Shown here: positions 1 to 7,757 of the stretch, in pieces
How the letters are laid out: each line of letters begins with the position of its first letter
Position numbering within the stretch: position 1 is the stretch's first letter
NCBI GenBank assembly: GCA_038252405.1
Contig: JBBSAJ010000007.1
Location: forward strand, 31,486-95,485
From: DATCDE01 sp038252405
Lineage (GTDB): Bacteria; Actinomycetota; Actinomycetes; Prado026
DNA: 64,000 nucleotides
Reading direction: 5' to 3'
Made by a program: the position numbers and the translations under genes
Notes under the pieces: model-generated
Database searches by the model: none
The model's input: only the letters and a program-made list of their open reading frames with translations
Told to the model about the DNA's origin: nothing

Positions 1-167
1 CCGTCCAGCTCGACGACGTCGTCGAGCGTGCTGAGGTCCGGGAACGCCGCGTCGGCGGCGGCGTCCGAGCCGACCCAGGCCACCGTGTCGTCGACGACGA
101 GCATTGCGGTGGCGAACGGGTCGGCCGGGGTGTGGACCACTCCCCCGCGCAGCAGGGTGCTGGTCAT
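1..167 (-). CDS. Amidohydrolase-like protein, N-terminal fragment (cut by left edge)
   Basis: Only the first 55 codons are present. The ATG overlaps the stop codon of the 3,5-diaminohexanoate dehydrogenase gene (ATGA), so the two are probably translated together. The visible N-terminus (MTSTLLRGG, then VAWVGSD about 25 residues on) looks like the small beta-rich opening of metal-dependent amidohydrolases of the YtcJ/imidazolonepropionase type. The metal-binding HxH motif would lie outside the window, so family membership is tentative and no substrate can be named. Coupling to a lysine-catabolic gene suggests a role in the same pathway or in amide or lactam turnover, which is inference only. 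Confidence 0.55.
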   Translation of the reverse strand, partial: MTSTLLRGGVVHTPADPFATAMLVVDDTVAWVGSDAAADAAFPDLSTLDDVVELD

Positions 168-1249
168 GGCTGCCTCTCGGCGTCCAGGCGGCCCTCGAAC
201 AGTCGACGGACGCCGGGCTCGGAGCGCAGCACGTCGAGGGCGTAGTCGGCGTGTCCGGGCGCGTACCCGTTGCCGACCAGCATGGTGACGTCGGCGGCGA
301 GTCCCTCGGCGCCCAGGGCGGCTGTGGCGAACGAGGTGGCCATCGAGAAGAAGATCACCGTGCCCCGGTCGGCGGTGGACAGGATCGCGCCGTGCTCGCA
401 GCCGGGGACGTCGACGCACACCACAGTGACGTCGGCCGGGCCGCCGAGCTGCTCGGCCACCGCCTCGGACACCTGGACCGGGTCCCTGGCATCGGCCAGC
501 GCGACGGCGTCGGTGATCCCGGCCGCGCGCAGCAGCTCGGCCTCACGCTCCACGGGGACCACGCCCACGGTCCTCGCCGCGCCGGCGCGCCGGGCCGCGG
601 CCAGCGCCAGCGAGCCGGACTTGCCGGCGCCGCCGATGACGGCGACAGCGGGCGGGCGGCCGGTGTCGGCGTAGTTCCCGACCACGCGCGCGGTCAGCGC
701 GGGTGCCCCGCACACGTCCATGACCGCCAGCGCCAGCCCGCGCGGCAGGTCGTCGGGCAGGTGCGCCGCGATGGAGCGACCGAACAGGATCGCGTAGCCG
801 TCGCACGGCACCTGCTCGGACCGCCCGTCCCAGCCCGCGAGGCCGTCCTCGATGACCAGCGGGGTGAGGGTGAGCGAGACCAGGGTGGCGATGTGGTCGC
901 CGACAGACAGGCCGAGCGACGACGCGGGACCGACCTCCTCGACGACGCCCACGAGCATGCCGCCCGACCCGGTCACCGGGTTGTGCATCTTGCCTCGGCT
1001 GCGCACGATCGCGAGCACCTCGGCCCGGATCTCGTCGCCGGCCCCGCGGTGCTTGTCGAACAGCTGGCGGAAGCTGGCGGCGTCCAGGTTGAGCCGCTGC
1101 ACCCGCACCCGCACCTCGTCCGGCCACAGCTCGACGCGGGTGTCCAGCCGGTAGGCGGCCTGGGGCAGCACGCCCTGCGGCTCGAGCACGCGGTGCAGAC
1201 CGACGGGCGACGACGGGGACGACGGGGACGGCTGAGTCGACGCTGGCAC
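164..1249 (-). CDS. kdd: L-erythro-3,5-diaminohexanoate dehydrogenase
   Basis: A 361-residue cytoplasmic NAD-dependent enzyme that oxidatively deaminates L-erythro-3,5-diaminohexanoate to 5-amino-3-oxohexanoate in lysine fermentation. The central Rossmann motif GGAGKSG lies at about residues 206-212, after a GroES-like/Kdd-specific N-terminal half (GKMHNPVTGSGGM at about 86-98). The start is GTG at 1249; the first 16 residues are a Pro/Ser stretch encoded by a short 9-base tandem repeat, so a slightly later start is possible. It is divergent from the lysine 2,3-aminomutase gene and overlaps the next gene by 4 bases. The pairing with kamA supports the assignment. The other pathway genes (kamDE, kce, kal) are not in the window. 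Confidence 0.85.
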   Translation of the reverse strand: MPASTQPSPSSPSSPVGLHRVLEPQGVLPQAAYRLDTRVELWPDEVRVRVQRLNLDAASFRQLFDKHRGAGDEIRAEVLAIVRSRGKMHNPVTGSGGMLVGVVEEVGPASSLGLSVGDHIATLVSLTLTPLVIEDGLAGWDGRSEQVPCDGYAILFGRSIAAHLPDDLPRGLALAVMDVCGAPALTARVVGNYADTGRPPAVAVIGGAGKSGSLALAAARRAGAARTVGVVPVEREAELLRAAGITDAVALADARDPVQVSEAVAEQLGGPADVTVVCVDVPGCEHGAILSTADRGTVIFFSMATSFATAALGAEGLAADVTMLVGNGYAPGHADYALDVLRSEPGVRRLFEGRLDAERQP

Positions 1250-1310
1250 GGTCAGATCCTTCCAGGCAGGACACTGGGCGCGCCCACTCGGCGCGCAACG
1301 GAAATCCTAC

Positions 1311-1357
1311 GGTGAGATGGTGGATTCACCGCAGATCCTTCTCTATTCTGGTGAGAT
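1311..1357. promoter_or_regulatory. Divergent kdd/kamA control region with a GGTGA-N10-TCACC palindrome
   Basis: Bases 1311-1330 form an imperfect palindrome (GGTGAGAT, four bases, GATTCACC). A further direct GGTGAGAT half-site lies at 1350-1357, 39 bases on. A TATTCT hexamer at 1344-1349 fits a -10 element for kamA and lies between the sites. An Lrp-family gene is encoded just downstream of kamA, so it is the natural candidate regulator; that link is inference. Confidence 0.5.
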
Positions 1358-1391
1358 TGCGTCGTCTGTGCGCCGTCGAGAGGATTCCCCC

Positions 1392-2828
1392 GTGAGCATC
1401 GAGCAGCCGTACGTCTACCGCCGTCGGCCCCTCGTCGAGCCGGACTGGACGCGGTTGCCCGGATTCGCCGGCGTCACCCGCGAGGAGTGGGCATCGGCGC
1501 AGTGGCAGCGCTCGCACTGCGTGAAGAACGTCAAGCAGCTGCGCGACCTGATGGGCGACCTGCTCGAGGACCGCTTCTACGCCGACCTGGAGCGTGACCA
1601 GACCGAGCGGGCCACCATGTCCATGCTGGTGCCGCCGCAGATGATGAACACGATCGTGCCGGTGTCCCACGACGGCGGGACCCCCACGGCGGCGCAGTTC
1701 ACCGAGGCGTTCTACGCCGACCCGGTGCGCCGGTACATGCTGCCGGTGTTCAGCGACCGGCGCACGGACTGGCCCAGCCACCCCTACTCGACCCGTGACT
1801 CGCTGCACGAGCACGAGATGTGGGTGGCCGAGGGGCTCACCCACCGGTACCCGACCAAGGTGCTGGCCGAGCTGCTGAGCACCTGCCCGCAGTACTGCGG
1901 GCACTGCACCCGCATGGACCTCGTGGGCAACTCCACCCCGGTGATCGAGAAGCTCAAGTTCGACCTCAAGCCGGTGGACCGCTACGACGCGATGATCGAC
2001 TACCTGCGCTCGCAGCCCGGCGTCCGCGACGTCGTGGTGTCCGGCGGCGACGTCGCGAACCTGCCCTGGAAGAACCTCGAGGCGTTCGTGGACCGCCTGC
2101 TGCAGATCGACAACATCCGGGACATCCGGTTGGCCACCAAGGCGCTCATGGGGCTGCCGCAGCACTGGCTGCAGGACGACGTCCGGGCCGGCATGGAGCG
2201 GCTGGCCACGCTGGCCCGCTCCCGCGGCGTCCACCTGGCGATCCACACCCACGTCAACGCCGCCCAGTCGGTGACCCCGTTCGTGGCCGACGCGGCCAAG
2301 GCGATGCTCGAGGCGGGCGTCCGGGACGTGCGCAATCAGGGGGTGCTCATGAAGGGCGTGAACGCGACCTCCGAGCAGCTGCTCGACCTCAGCTTCACGC
2401 TGCTCGACGAGGCCGGGATCATGCCCTACTACTTCTACATGTGCGACATGATCCCGTTCAGCGAGCACTGGAGGGTGTCGCTCAAGGAGGCCCAGCACCT
2501 GCAGCACTCGATCATGGGCTACCTGCCCGGGTTCGCCACGCCGCGCATCGTCTGCGACGTCCCCTACGTCGGCAAGCGCTGGGTGCACCAGCTGGAGTCC
2601 TACGACGAGACGCTCGGCATCTCGTACTGGACGAAGAACTACCGCACCGGCATCGAGCTGACCGACCCGGACGCGCTGAGCCGCAAGTACGAGTACTACG
2701 ACCCGATCCACACGCTGCCGGCCGGTGGCCAGGAGTGGTGGCAGGAGCACGGCGGCAGCATGGCGGACGTGCACGAGGCGGCCACCGCGGCCGCGTTGGC
2801 CTCCCGGGAGGCCTCCCTGTCCAGCTAG
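1392..2828 (+). CDS. kamA: Lysine 2,3-aminomutase (radical SAM, PLP)
   Basis: A 478-residue radical SAM enzyme expected to interconvert L-lysine and L-beta-lysine. The cluster motif CPQYCGHC (CxxxCxxC) has cysteines at residues 165, 169 and 172, followed by the KamA-family TIM-barrel core (VVSGGDVANLPW and HTHVN). The chosen GTG at 1392 has GAGAGG about 8 bases upstream and begins MSIEQPYVY; the same frame opens 25 codons earlier at 1317, but that stretch overlaps the control region. The protein is longer than the clostridial enzyme (about 416 residues). Neighbouring kdd and an Lrp regulator support lysine rather than glutamate as substrate. The enzyme is oxygen-sensitive in known cases, so expression may be limited to low oxygen. 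Confidence 0.85.
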   Translation: MSIEQPYVYRRRPLVEPDWTRLPGFAGVTREEWASAQWQRSHCVKNVKQLRDLMGDLLEDRFYADLERDQTERATMSMLVPPQMMNTIVPVSHDGGTPTAAQFTEAFYADPVRRYMLPVFSDRRTDWPSHPYSTRDSLHEHEMWVAEGLTHRYPTKVLAELLSTCPQYCGHCTRMDLVGNSTPVIEKLKFDLKPVDRYDAMIDYLRSQPGVRDVVVSGGDVANLPWKNLEAFVDRLLQIDNIRDIRLATKALMGLPQHWLQDDVRAGMERLATLARSRGVHLAIHTHVNAAQSVTPFVADAAKAMLEAGVRDVRNQGVLMKGVNATSEQLLDLSFTLLDEAGIMPYYFYMCDMIPFSEHWRVSLKEAQHLQHSIMGYLPGFATPRIVCDVPYVGKRWVHQLESYDETLGISYWTKNYRTGIELTDPDALSRKYEYYDPIHTLPAGGQEWWQEHGGSMADVHEAATAAALASREASLSS

Positions 2829-2837
2829 CCCGAGCCG

Positions 2838-3278
2838 TCAGAGGGCGAGGGGGCGGGACTCGTACGGCGTCGACAGCACGACGGTCGTGTGGGTGCTCAC
2901 GTTGGCCACCGCCCGGATCTCGGCGAGCAGCACCTCCAGGTCGCCGGGGGACGGCACCCGCACCTTCAGGAGGTGGGACTCCTGCCCGGCGACCGAGTGG
3001 CAGGCCTCGATCTGGTGCAGGTCGGCCAGCCGCTGCGGGGCGTCGTCCGGCTGCGACGGGTCCAGCGGGGTGATCGCGACGAACGCCGTGAGGGACAGTC
3101 CGACCGCGGCCGGGTCGACCACCGCCGCGTAGCCGCGGATCACGCCGCGCTCCTCCAGTCGCCGTACCCGCTGGTGGACCGCGGACGTCGACAGCCCGGT
3201 GGCCCGGCCCAGGTCGGTGTAGCTCATCCGACCGTCCGCGGCGAGCTGCCGGACGATTTCGCGGTCCAGGTCCTCCAC
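2838..3278 (-). CDS. Lrp/AsnC-family transcriptional regulator
   Basis: A 146-residue protein with an N-terminal winged helix-turn-helix (LDREIVRQLAADGRMSY, then LGRATGLSTSAVHQRVRRLE, about residues 3-45) and a C-terminal RAM/AsnC effector domain that typically binds amino acids and drives oligomerisation. The start is GTG at 3278, ten bases after the stop of the SDR gene upstream. The same frame stays open far upstream, but that part runs antisense to nothing sensible and overlaps the SDR gene. It is convergent with kamA, with only nine bases between the stop codons, which makes it the likely regulator of the lysine genes. Lysine as effector is inference. Confidence 0.88.
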   Translation of the reverse strand: MEDLDREIVRQLAADGRMSYTDLGRATGLSTSAVHQRVRRLEERGVIRGYAAVVDPAAVGLSLTAFVAITPLDPSQPDDAPQRLADLHQIEACHSVAGQESHLLKVRVPSPGDLEVLLAEIRAVANVSTHTTVVLSTPYESRPLAL

Positions 3279-3288
3279 ACCGGAGAAC

Positions 3289-4197
3289 TTACCGGCGTGC
3301 GGCCCCGGCCGCCGCCAGAGCGGCGATGTACGCGCTGGCCGGCCGCGGGTCGAGCCCCACGGCGCGCAGCGGGTCGGCGTCCCAGGTGGGTGGGTGCCGG
3401 TCGGCGTTGAGCTCCAGGCCCATGAGCGAGGCGATCTCGGGCTTGCGGCGAGCGAGCACCCGAGACCCGACCGCGAGCGCCGGGCGCGGGACGTGGATGC
3501 GCCGGAACCGGGTACCGAACGCCTCCTCGAACGCCTCGACGACCTGCCGGCGGGTGAGCGCCTCCGGGCCGCCGAACTCGACCGTCCGGGGCGGGTCCGG
3601 GTGCTCCGCGAGGGCCACGCAGAGGCCGGCCACGTCGTCCACGGCGACGTAGGCGGCCGGTGTCCGCCCGCGGCCGTAGATGATCGCGCGCCGTCGCTGC
3701 GGGTCGATGCCGGTCGCCGGGGCCAGCCAGACCTCCTGGAACTTGTCCGGTCGGACGACGACCTCGTGCAGCCGCGACGTCCGCAGCAGCCGCTCGGTCT
3801 GCAGCTTCGCGGCGGCCAGCGGGGCCTGCCGAGCGACCTCCTCGTTGATCCCGGCCATCGACACGAAGACGAACCGCTGGACCCCGGCGCGCACCGCCGC
3901 CGCCACCAGGTTGGCGTTGCCCTGCCCGTCCACCGAGTCGATCGACACGTCCGTGGCCCCGGCGAGCACCCGGCCCAGGGCGTTGGCGGTCGTGACCACC
4001 GTGTCGACCCCGCGCAGCGCCCCGTCCAGGCTCGGCAGGTCGGCGAGGTCACCCTGGATGACGCTGATGCCGAGCCGGGCCAGGGCGGACCCGTCGGTCC
4101 GGGGCCGCACCAGGGCCCGGCAGGGCACCCCTTCGGCCACCAGCCGGTTGGCGATCGCGCCGCCGAGCTGGCCGGTTCCTCCACACAGCAGCAACAT
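3289..4197 (-). CDS. NAD(P)-binding SDR/NmrA-like protein
   Basis: A 302-residue atypical short-chain dehydrogenase. The N-terminal beta-alpha-beta dinucleotide motif GGTGQLGG lies at residues 6-13, with the family pattern of an NmrA/NAD-dependent epimerase (GVDTVVTTAN, FVSMAG). It lacks an obvious catalytic YxxxK, typical of NmrA-type proteins that act as redox sensors or quinone/thioester reductases. It lies directly upstream of the Lrp gene (ten-base gap) and is probably cotranscribed with it. No substrate can be assigned. Confidence 0.8.
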   Translation of the reverse strand: MLLLCGGTGQLGGAIANRLVAEGVPCRALVRPRTDGSALARLGISVIQGDLADLPSLDGALRGVDTVVTTANALGRVLAGATDVSIDSVDGQGNANLVAAAVRAGVQRFVFVSMAGINEEVARQAPLAAAKLQTERLLRTSRLHEVVVRPDKFQEVWLAPATGIDPQRRRAIIYGRGRTPAAYVAVDDVAGLCVALAEHPDPPRTVEFGGPEALTRRQVVEAFEEAFGTRFRRIHVPRPALAVGSRVLARRKPEIASLMGLELNADRHPPTWDADPLRAVGLDPRPASAYIAALAAAGAARR

Positions 4198-4317
4198 CGG
4201 GGACCCCCGGGCTCCGACTCACCTGCACGCGCTGGACGTGTTCAGCCCACTCCCCTCGCCTCGGGTGGCGCCAGGGTCCTTGGTCCGGCCGGCATCCCGC
4301 GGAACCCGAGCGCGCGG

Positions 4318-5469
4318 TCAGCGGCCGGTGAGGCTGCGGCCGATGACCAGCCGCTGCACCTGGTTGGTGCCCTCGACGATCTGCAGCACCTTGGCCTCGC
4401 GCATGTACCGCTCGACCGGGTAGTCCTCCACGTAGCCGTAGCCGCCGAGGACCTGGACGGCGTCCGTGGTGACCCTCATGGCCATGTCGGTGGCGAACAG
4501 CTTGGCCATGGCCGCCCGGGTGCCGAACGGCTGTCCGGCGTCGCGCAGCCGAGCGGCGTCCAGGTACAGGGCCCGGGCCGCGGAGATCCCGGTGGCCATG
4601 TCCGCGAGCATGAACGACAGGCCCTGGAAGTCGATGATCGACCGGCCGAACTGCTTGCGGTCGGTCGCGTAGTCGACGGCGGCGTCCAGGGCGGCCTGGG
4701 CCAGGCCCACGGCGCAGGCGGCGATGCCGAGCCGACCGCTGTCCAGCGCCGCCATGGCGATCTCGAAGCCCTGCCCCTCGGCGCCGATCCGGCGCTCGGC
4801 GGGCACCCGGGCGCCGTCCAGCAGGATCTGCGCGGTCGTCGAGGCGTTCGCGCCCATCTTGCGCTCCGGGGGTGCGGCCGACAGGCCCGGCGTGTCCGAG
4901 GGCGCGAGCAGGCAGGTCACCCCGCGGGCCCCGGTGTCCGCCGTGCGCACCATCAGGTTGTAGAAGTCGGCCTTACCGCCGTGGGTGATCCAGGCCTTGG
5001 TGCCGGTGACCACGTAGGCGTCGCCGTCGAGCACCGCCTTGGTCTGCAGCGCCGCGGCGTCCGAGCCGGACTGCGGCTCGGACAGGCAGTAGGCGCCCAG
5101 CAGGTCCCCGCCGAGCATCTCCGGCAGCCAGCGCTGCTGCTGCTCCGGCGTCCCGTACCGGGCCAGCGGGTAGCAGGCCAGGGTGTGCACGCTCATCCCG
5201 ATGCCCACGGACAGCCAGGCCGCCGCGACCTCCTCGAGGACCTGCAGGTACACCTCGTAGGGCTGGCCGCCGCCGCCCTGCTCCTCGGGGTAGGCCAGCC
5301 CGAGGAGGCCGGCCCGGCCGAGCGTGCGGTAGACGTCGCGGGGGAACCGCTTGTCGTGCTCGTCCTGCGAGGCGCGCGGCGCCAGCTCGGCCGCGCTGAT
5401 CTCGCGGGTGAGACCGAGCAGCGCCTCGGCCTCCTCGGTCGGCAGCGTCCGCCGGACAGCGGTTGCCAT
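4318..5469 (-). CDS. Acyl-CoA dehydrogenase
   Basis: A 383-residue FAD-dependent acyl-CoA dehydrogenase that would introduce an alpha,beta double bond into a CoA thioester and pass electrons to ETF. Family signatures are the mid-domain YCLSEPQSGSDAAAL, KAWITHG, and the C-terminal QVLGGYGYVEDYPVERYMR followed by IVEGTNQ; Glu366 is in the position of the catalytic base of short-chain and glutaryl-type enzymes. It starts three bases after the stop of the M24 peptidase gene, so the two form an operon. A link to the CoA steps of lysine degradation is possible from position but not shown. Confidence 0.88.
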   Translation of the reverse strand: MATAVRRTLPTEEAEALLGLTREISAAELAPRASQDEHDKRFPRDVYRTLGRAGLLGLAYPEEQGGGGQPYEVYLQVLEEVAAAWLSVGIGMSVHTLACYPLARYGTPEQQQRWLPEMLGGDLLGAYCLSEPQSGSDAAALQTKAVLDGDAYVVTGTKAWITHGGKADFYNLMVRTADTGARGVTCLLAPSDTPGLSAAPPERKMGANASTTAQILLDGARVPAERRIGAEGQGFEIAMAALDSGRLGIAACAVGLAQAALDAAVDYATDRKQFGRSIIDFQGLSFMLADMATGISAARALYLDAARLRDAGQPFGTRAAMAKLFATDMAMRVTTDAVQVLGGYGYVEDYPVERYMREAKVLQIVEGTNQVQRLVIGRSLTGR

Positions 5470-5472
5470 CGC

Positions 5473-6588
5473 TCAGCCCTCCAGGACGACGAGGTCGCGG
5501 GGCCGCAGGTTGAGCCGCTCGACACCGTCGTCGGTGACCACGACGATGTCCTCGATGCGGGCGCCGTGCCGACCCGGCTGGTAGATCCCCGGCTCGATGG
5601 AGAACGCCATGCCAGGCTCGAGCGGCTCGGTGTTGCCGGTCACGATGTAGGGGTCCTCGTGGGTCTCCAGGCCGATGCCGTGCCCCGTGCGGTGGATGAA
5701 CAGCTCGCCGTAACCGGCCTCGGCGATCACCCCCCGGGCTGCGGCGTCCACGCTCTCGGCGCTGACCCCGGGCCGGACCTGGTCGCAGGCGGCGGCCTGG
5801 GCCCGCTGCAGCACCTCGTAGTGGGCGAGGAAGCCAGCGTCCGGCTCCCCCAGGGCGTACGTACGGGTCTCGTCCGAGCAGTAGCCACTGGGCATGGTGC
5901 CGCCGATGTCGACGACGACCGGTTCGCCCGGCTGGATCACCCGGTCCGAGACCTCGTGGTGCGGGCTGGCGCCGTTCGGGCCGCTGCCGACGATGACGAA
6001 GTCGACGCTGACGTGGCCGACCAGCCGGATTGCCGCGGCGATGTCCTCACCCACCTCCCGTTCGGTGCGGCCCGGCTTGAGCCACTCCCCCACGAGCGAG
6101 TGGACGGCGTCGATGGCGGCGGCCGCCTCGCGCAGCGCCTGGACCTCGGCGGGGTTCTTGCGCATCCGCAGCTCGCGGATCACCGGACCGGCGAGCACCT
6201 GTTCGGCGTCCGGGATCGCGGCCCGCAGGCCGAGCACCTTGGCCGCGGCCATGTGGTCGTCGAGGGCGACCCGGTCGGTGCTGCGGGGCAGCAGCGAGGC
6301 CACCAGCGCGTACGGGTCGTCGGTCTCCCCCCAGGTGACGATCTCGATGTCCTGGCCGCCGATCGGGCTGGCCTGGGCGGCGGCCCGCTCGAGCAGCGGG
6401 ACGACGATGCGCGGCTGCCCGTCGGCCGGCAGCACCAGGCAGGTGAGCCGCTCCAGCGGGATCGCGTCGTAGCCGGTTAGGTAGCGCAGGTCCGGGCCGG
6501 GCGTGACGAGCAGCGCGTCGATGCCGGCAGCGGCGGCACGAGCCTGCGCGTCGGCCAGCCGGCCGGGCGGGAGGAGGTCAGGGTTCAC
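5473..6588 (-). CDS. M24-family metallopeptidase (Xaa-Pro dipeptidase/creatinase fold)
   Basis: A 371-residue pita-bread-fold protein. The N-terminal creatinase-like domain (LLVTPGPDLRYLTGY) is followed by the catalytic domain with the metal-ligand pattern VVVDIGG, SDETRTY, HRTGHGIG, SIEPGIY and GARIED, supplying two Asp, one His and two Glu. The start is GTG at 6588 (reads VNPDLLPPGRLADAQ); the open frame extends far upstream but there lies antisense to the exonuclease gene. It probably cleaves Xaa-Pro dipeptides in the cytoplasm. It is operonic with the acyl-CoA dehydrogenase downstream (three-base gap). Confidence 0.85.
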   Translation of the reverse strand: MNPDLLPPGRLADAQARAAAAGIDALLVTPGPDLRYLTGYDAIPLERLTCLVLPADGQPRIVVPLLERAAAQASPIGGQDIEIVTWGETDDPYALVASLLPRSTDRVALDDHMAAAKVLGLRAAIPDAEQVLAGPVIRELRMRKNPAEVQALREAAAAIDAVHSLVGEWLKPGRTEREVGEDIAAAIRLVGHVSVDFVIVGSGPNGASPHHEVSDRVIQPGEPVVVDIGGTMPSGYCSDETRTYALGEPDAGFLAHYEVLQRAQAAACDQVRPGVSAESVDAAARGVIAEAGYGELFIHRTGHGIGLETHEDPYIVTGNTEPLEPGMAFSIEPGIYQPGRHGARIEDIVVVTDDGVERLNLRPRDLVVLEG

Positions 6589-6639
6589 GGTCCCCACGCT
6601 AGCGTCCGCGAGCGCCCCACCCACCCCTGCCCCGCCTGC

Positions 6640-6686
6640 ATGAAGGTGCCCTTCTGTGCGCACTGGCGCACAAAGGCGCCCTTCAT
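6640..6686. repeat. REP-like imperfect inverted repeat
   Basis: Two arms of about 21-22 bases (6640-6661 and 6666-6686) surround a four-base ACTG loop. Each arm reads ATGAAGG, then a GCC core, then TGTGCGC, when both are read outwards. The element lies between the divergent M24 peptidase and exonuclease genes. There is no T-tract, so it is not a classical terminator. It looks like a dispersed palindromic repeat, but a single copy cannot prove that. Confidence 0.55.
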
Positions 6687-6750
6687 CGCGTGGCTGGACG
6701 GCGGCTTCGCGGTGCTCCACCGGGGCTGTCGCTGCTGGCATGCTGACCGG

Positions 6751-7668
6751 ATGAGCGCCACCGAGGAGCGGCTGATGCTGCTCGACTCCGCATCGCTGTA
6801 CTTCCGGGCGTTCCACGGGGTGCCCGACTCGGTCACCGCGCCGGACGGCACGCCGGTGAACGCCGTCCGCGGGTTCCTCGACATGGTCGCCCAGCTGGTC
6901 ACCCGGTTCCGACCGACCCGGCTGGTCGCCTGCTGGGACGACGACTGGCGCCCAGCCTTCCGGGTCGCCCTGATCCCGTCGTACAAGGCGCACCGGGTCG
7001 CCGACCGGCAGTCCAACGCCGAGACGGTGCCCGCGGCGCTGCAGGTGCAGGTCCCGGTGATCGTCGATGTCCTCGCCACCCTGGGGATCGCCCGGGTCGG
7101 CTCCCCCGGCTTCGAGGCGGACGACGTCATGGGCACGCTGGCCCACTCGGCCGACGTCCCCGTCGATGTGGTCAGCGGCGACCGCGACCTGCTCCAGCTG
7201 GTGGACGACGCACGCGGGGTGCGGGTGCTGTACACCGGGCGCGGGGTGGCCAAGCTCGAGGTGATGGACGAGGCTGCGGTCGCCGCCCGCTACGGCATCC
7301 CGGGGCGGTCCTACGCCGACTTCGCGGCGCTGCGCGGCGACCCCTCGGACGGGCTGCCAGGGGTGCCAGGGGTGGGCGAGAAGACCGCGGCCGGCCTGGT
7401 CGCGCGCTGGGGCACGGTCGAGGCGATGCTGGCGGCCCTGGACGCCGACGACCCCGCGCTGGCCCAGCGGGCCAAGCTGGCCGCGGCCCGGGACTACCTG
7501 GCGGTCGCCCCGGCGGTCACCCGGGTGCGCACCGACTGCCCGCTGCCGGCGTTCGTCGACCGGCTGCCCGTGGCACCGGCCGACCCTGACCGGCTGGTCG
7601 CGGTGAGCGGGCACTGGGGCCTGGACGGCAGCGTCAACCGGGTGCTCGCGGCGTTCGGCAGCGGCTGA
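6751..7668 (+). CDS. 5'-3' exonuclease (Pol I N-domain/FEN-like)
   Basis: A 305-residue free-standing homologue of the 5'-nuclease domain of DNA polymerase I, which removes 5' flaps and RNA primers. Visible motifs are LLDSASLYFRAFHG near the N-terminus, CWDDDWRP, the acidic FEADDVMG and SGDRDLLQLVDD metal sites, and the helix-hairpin-helix GLPGVPGVGEKTAA. The start ATG at 6751 was chosen (MSATEERLMLLDSA); the frame is open back to 6640, but that part is the inverted repeat. The gene stands alone on the plus strand between two minus-strand units. Confidence 0.85.
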   Translation: MSATEERLMLLDSASLYFRAFHGVPDSVTAPDGTPVNAVRGFLDMVAQLVTRFRPTRLVACWDDDWRPAFRVALIPSYKAHRVADRQSNAETVPAALQVQVPVIVDVLATLGIARVGSPGFEADDVMGTLAHSADVPVDVVSGDRDLLQLVDDARGVRVLYTGRGVAKLEVMDEAAVAARYGIPGRSYADFAALRGDPSDGLPGVPGVGEKTAAGLVARWGTVEAMLAALDADDPALAQRAKLAAARDYLAVAPAVTRVRTDCPLPAFVDRLPVAPADPDRLVAVSGHWGLDGSVNRVLAAFGSG

Positions 7669-7680
7669 GGCTGAGTCGGG

Positions 7681-7757
7681 TGGCGCGAGTGGACCAGCGG
7701 GGAACGTTCTGAGCCGGTCAGGCGCCCATAACGTTCTCCGAGCGTCCACTCGTGGCG
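7681..7757. repeat. Imperfect inverted repeat overlapping the 3' end of the desaturase gene
   Basis: The left half (7681-7716) and right half (7722-7757) share, in inverted orientation, the blocks GAGTGGAC and GGAGAACGTT/GGGAACGTT and a GGC-rich end. The right half contains the last 13 codons and stop of the desaturase gene, so its C-terminus (HATSGRSENVMGA) is made from repeat sequence. It may also act as a bidirectional transcription stop between the convergent exonuclease and desaturase genes. Confidence 0.5.

Noticed and set aside
3394..6480. Plus-strand open frame of 1028 codons
   Set aside because: It is antisense to the SDR, acyl-CoA dehydrogenase and peptidase genes, is rich in Gly/Arg/His/Val, and shows no domain. 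It is a high-GC shadow frame.
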